Of a stretch of 35,134 bases of DNA, positions 33,363 through 35,134 are shown one piece after another. The DNA comes from an uncultured Prevotella sp. Its GTDB lineage: Bacteria > Bacteroidota > Bacteroidia > Bacteroidales > Bacteroidaceae. The stretch's first letter is position 1, and every line of letters begins with the position of its first letter. Location: assembly GCA_905233425.1 (NCBI GenBank), contig CAJOEC010000036.1:1-35134 (forward strand). The letters are read 5' to 3'. Made by a program: the position numbers and the translations under genes. The notes beneath the pieces were generated by a model. The model ran no database searches and was not told the DNA's origin. It was given only the letters and a program-made list of their open reading frames with translations.

Positions 33363-33440
33363 AAAAAAGCCTCGCTCTGCTGCTTGCCCGCCATCTTCAC
33401 TATGTCAAACCTTGCGGCGGATGGGCATGAACGAGGCTTT
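33363..33440 (-). terminator. Terminator-like hairpin between the cobalamin riboswitch and the FAH gene
   Basis: On the minus strand AAAGCCTCG (33440-33432) pairs with CGAGGCTTT (33374-33366) and is followed by a run of T. The 57-nt apical part holds an inner stem (CCGCC/GGCGG). Its place, after the riboswitch and 36 bp before the FAH start codon, fits an expression platform working by transcription attenuation. The enclosed part also contains a seven-codon reading frame (ATG CCC ATC to TGA). Confidence 0.7.
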
Positions 33441-33489
33441 CCCCTTTGAATTTCCCCGCCGTCCTAATCCCAGAGGGCTGGCAGGGCGT

Positions 33490-33648
33490 CGCGTCGTGGC
33501 AGGTTTTCTGGCTTGTCGCCCGGAACAAACGTCTTCCCGAAAATCTCAGTGACAATGGTGTTTGTCCCACCTAAATGGCGACTCACAGCTGCGGGACAGC
33601 AGGGGAGTCGCACCCCTTTCCCATATTAATCGGTAGTCGAACCACGCG
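33490..33648 (-). promoter_or_regulatory. Cobalamin (B12) riboswitch
   Basis: Read on the minus strand, the conserved blocks occur in order. They are ATTAATATGGGAA, then GGTGCGACTCCCCTGCTGTCC with CCCGCAGCTGTGA (core, about 33618-33580), GTCACTGAG (the GCCACTG-like box, about 33553), GGGAAGACG (about 33540), and GACAAGCCAGAAAACCTGCC (the B12 box, 33515-33499). CGTGG near the start pairs with CCACG after the B12 box as P1. Spacing and order match the Cobalamin riboswitch family. No B12-related gene is nearby: the only genes downstream on this strand are FAH, the two porU-type genes, porV and ispF. Confidence 0.92.
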
Positions 33649-33658
33649 TTTTCACTTG

Positions 33659-33666
33659 CAAAATTA
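33659..33666 (-). promoter_or_regulatory. -7 box of the riboswitch transcript
   Basis: The minus strand reads TAATTTTG, an exact TAnnTTTG, directly upstream of the riboswitch 5' end. No -33 box with ideal spacing was found. Confidence 0.5.
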
Positions 33667-33822
33667 CTACTTTTTTCCAAACCCCGCACCCTCCAACGGA
33701 TATTTTAACGAAATTTACGACGTATCCGGCACATATCCCATAGTTCCTCGGCGCTTATCTCATAGTTATCTCGTCAGTACCTTTTATAGTGCAGTATGAA
33801 GTTCGCGGTTCCGCGAGAGCAA

Positions 33823-34260
33823 TCAGACTTCCGCCTTCCCTTCTGCTGGCAGACGGAAGTAAAAACGACTGTTTCCGTCAATATTAGTCAGAAAGAAATC
33901 CGATTTTGCGATGATGTCCATTCCAATCAGGATGTCGTAATCCTTCATTTCGCTACAATAGACATAGCGATCTTTATACAGATTACCATTGGGCAGCCCC
34001 AGATGCACTTTGTAGATGTCTGTCTCTTCTTCACCTCCGATTCCCACAATCGTTGAGTGGTCAAAGGGTTTCAGTCCGAGTGCCTTTATCACCCGCGATG
34101 AAACAATTGTCACCTCCGAACCAGTGTCCCAAGCAGCATTTTCGGTGAAGAACCGATTCTTCAGTTCAACACCCGGCACTACTTCAGCTGCTTCAAAAAT
34201 AATGGCATTGGTTATGACGGCATTCAACTCACCATCACATTCCTGTAGGTAAGCAGTCAT
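33823..34260 (-). CDS. Retropepsin-like aspartic protease
   Basis: This 145-residue protein has a retropepsin-type fold: a single catalytic AAWDTGSEVTIVS motif (Asp45-Thr46-Gly47), a central VGIGGEEETD flap-like strand, and the closing DYDILIGMDIIAKSDF motif (108-122). One-domain proteins of this type work as homodimers. There is no signal peptide. I place the start at ATG 34260, whose ATGA overlaps the stop of the small upstream gene; an earlier in-frame ATG (34281) would lie inside that gene. Cellular role and substrate are unknown. More AT-rich than the operon to its left. Confidence 0.85.
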   Translation of the reverse strand: MTAYLQECDGELNAVITNAIIFEAAEVVPGVELKNRFFTENAAWDTGSEVTIVSSRVIKALGLKPFDHSTIVGIGGEEETDIYKVHLGLPNGNLYKDRYVYCSEMKDYDILIGMDIIAKSDFFLTNIDGNSRFYFRLPAEGKAEV

Positions 34261-34427
34261 AGAACCTCTGAGAGTTTGCAATATTCCAACTTAGGAGCCA
34301 CGGGCTTATGACATCCCGCCTTCACACGATAGAACGTAACGTGTAGATTCTTCATGCTTGCGGGAACCTGTTGGGGGGTCTCCACAATTTTGAAATCTTC
34401 TATCTTAGCATCTCTTAAGTTGAACAT
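34257..34427 (-). CDS. 56-residue protein translationally coupled to the retropepsin-like protease
   Basis: The frame opens MFNLRDAKIEDFKIVETP and closes EYCKLSEVL with TGA at 34257-34259, overlapping the protease ATG by four bases. A good promoter precedes it. It is basic in the middle (VTFYRVKAGCHKPVAPKLEY), has no signal peptide or membrane helix, and matches no family I know. The coupling and shared promoter make it a real gene rather than a leader. It may be a partner or substrate of the protease, which is inference. Confidence 0.65.
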   Translation of the reverse strand: MFNLRDAKIEDFKIVETPQQVPASMKNLHVTFYRVKAGCHKPVAPKLEYCKLSEVL

Positions 34428-34453
34428 ATACTATCTTTATCCGTTTTCGTTTG

Positions 34454-34485
34454 CAAATATAGGCACTTTTTCTGAAAGTTCCAAG
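34454..34485 (-). promoter_or_regulatory. Promoter of the small protein/retropepsin operon
   Basis: The minus strand has TTGG at about 34484-34481 and TATATTTG at 34461-34454, 19 bp apart. The predicted start is about 20 nt upstream of ATG 34427. Confidence 0.65.
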
Positions 34486-34654
34486 AAGAATGCCAAGTTT
34501 TTATCAGTTTTTCTCTAAATCCGCTCCTTTTTGAGAGATTTTTCAAATAATAATAGTAAAAATCAACTCATTATTGATACGTAAAACAAAAAACGTCTCC
34601 ACGATGTGTTAATATTTGGTTAACCTCCCACAGAAGTTCTCCAAAACTCCCACA

Positions 34655-34687
34655 GGGCAGCGGTTTCCTTTCGCTGCTCTTTTTTTT
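34655..34687 (+). terminator. Orphan rho-independent terminator-like hairpin
   Basis: GCAGCG (34657-34662) and CGCTGC (34672-34677) form a stem with a 9-nt loop, followed by TCTTTTTTTT. No plus-strand gene ends before it: the nearest gene on the left is on the minus strand. It may close a short RNA starting somewhere after about 34570. Confidence 0.55.
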
Positions 34688-34830
34688 GTGCACATCACCG
34701 TGACACGATGCGACGACGGCACGTACCGCCCGAACTTCCGCCCGATGCCGATGGGGAAAGGGTCTCGTGATGTTGTCGCAATGCTTGACAGCCATCGTCT
34801 CTGGCTTCTGTCAGGATCGTCTCCGGGAGG

Positions 34831-34927
34831 CCAAAAAGTTCGCCCGGCGCGGACTTCCAGTTCGCGCCGTGCGAACTCACAGTTCGCGCCGGGCGGACTC
34901 CGAGTTCGCGCCGGGCGAACTTTTTGG
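34831..34927. repeat. Four-unit 22-bp palindromic array, copy 2
   Basis: Units at 34837, 34859, 34881 and 34903 follow the same AGTTCGCGCCGTGCGAACTC pattern as 18716-18803. The array is enclosed by a perfect 17-bp inverted repeat, CCAAAAAGTTCGCCCGG (34831-34847) and its complement (34911-34927). The left flank (CAGGATCGTCTCCG) is the near reverse complement of the right flank of copy 1 (CGGAGACGATTCTGGCAGA), so the family extends beyond the array. Confidence 0.82.
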
Positions 34928-35020
34928 GGTCTCGGAGGGGTTGAGGAGACACCCCCAAGCCCATCAAAAGCCCTCCCCAGCACACAGACCAAACGCATTA
35001 TAAATATTTTGGAAACGAAT

Positions 35021-35080
35021 TTGAATAATTATAATATGATTATCCGCAATCAGGTGATTAACCTGAATTATTCATGGTAA
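35021..35080. repeat. Second copy of the 289-bp element's left end, in a nested palindrome
   Basis: Bases 35036-35057 match 415-436 exactly (22 bp, beginning ATGATTATCCGC). After that the two diverge. Here the shared part lies in nested inverted repeats: CAGGT/ACCTG around GATTA (35051-35065) and GAATAATT/AATTATTC outside (35023-35073). Confidence 0.7.
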
Positions 35081-35134
35081 TTACGCTTTTTTGTTTTTAA
35101 CATATAATTGCCATGTAATTGACCATTAATTTCT

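Larger units (their letters stand above)
34428..35134. other. 707-bp region without a protein gene
   Basis: Left to right it holds the promoter just described, AT-rich sequence, an orphan terminator-like hairpin (34655-34687), the second 22-bp palindromic array (34831-34927), and the dispersed-element end (35021-35080). Open frames here are formed by the repeats and are not believable genes. Confidence 0.6.

Noticed and set aside
33490..33648. tRNA-like words (GGTTCGACT) as a tRNA gene
   Set aside because: No cloverleaf can be drawn; the surrounding blocks fit the cobalamin riboswitch in order and spacing.
34616..35080. Long frames (up to 154 residues) on the plus strand and similar frames on the minus strand
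   Set aside because: They run through a terminator-like hairpin and the 22-bp array, and similar Arg-rich peptides appear in several frames, as expected from GC-rich palindromes.

Overview
The window looks like a chromosomal segment of a Bacteroidales bacterium (Bacteroidota), most likely in or near Prevotellaceae. The evidence is: repeated -7 promoter boxes of the Bacteroidota form TAnnTTTG; little sign of Shine-Dalgarno use; a FAH hydrolase - porU - porV - ispF gene order like that of Porphyromonas gingivalis (PG0025-PG0028, from memory); and families typical of the phylum (DUF4369-thioredoxin lipoprotein, DUF5687, LolA-like, AAA/DUF4143 ATPase, Rpn nuclease). No rRNA, tRNA or CRISPR array was seen.

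Layout. 1-211: end of an unrecognised gene. 212-810: a repeat field, with a 39-bp tandem repeat interrupted by a 289-bp hairpin-rich element with terminal inverted repeats. 910-5840 (+): thiamine-phosphate-synthase-like protein, prs, thioredoxin lipoprotein, frr, rsgA, LolA-like protein. 5850-8834 (-): zinc-ribbon membrane lipoprotein and U32 peptidase. 9014-15440 (+): Rpn nuclease, prfC, UbiA prenyltransferase, HAD phosphatase, NhaC antiporter, hypothetical. 15486-18496 (-): DUF5687 protein and pepD. 18497-18864: 22-bp repeat arrays. 18865-20214 (-): AAA/DUF4143 ATPase whose 5' leader is three 34-bp repeats. 20488-24215 (+): pectin acetylesterase, MFS transporter, BadF-type kinase. 24212-33327 (-): ispF, porV, two tandem C25 PorU-type peptidases and a FAH hydrolase, read as one operon preceded by a terminator-like hairpin and a cobalamin riboswitch. 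33823-34427 (-): a 56-aa protein translationally coupled to a retropepsin-like protease. 34428-35134: non-coding, with a second copy of the 22-bp palindromic array and a second partial copy of the end of the 289-bp element.

How the genes work together. The clearest system is the type IX secretion/attachment operon. PorU is the sortase that removes the C-terminal sorting signal from cargo and attaches cargo to A-LPS, and PorV is its outer-membrane shuttle partner. Here PorU appears duplicated, and the operon sits behind a cobalamin riboswitch, which is unexpected. The other genes are mostly housekeeping (PRPP synthesis, ribosome recycling, RF3, RsgA, isoprenoid synthesis, peptide hydrolysis) with a small pectin-related unit.

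A second theme is repeat invasion. Short tandem or palindromic repeats of the kind that fill the gaps between genes here also occur in frame inside rsgA, prfC, the UbiA gene and the U32 peptidase gene, where they appear as low-complexity inserts between recognisable domains. All functional statements rest on reading motifs by eye; no database search was possible.
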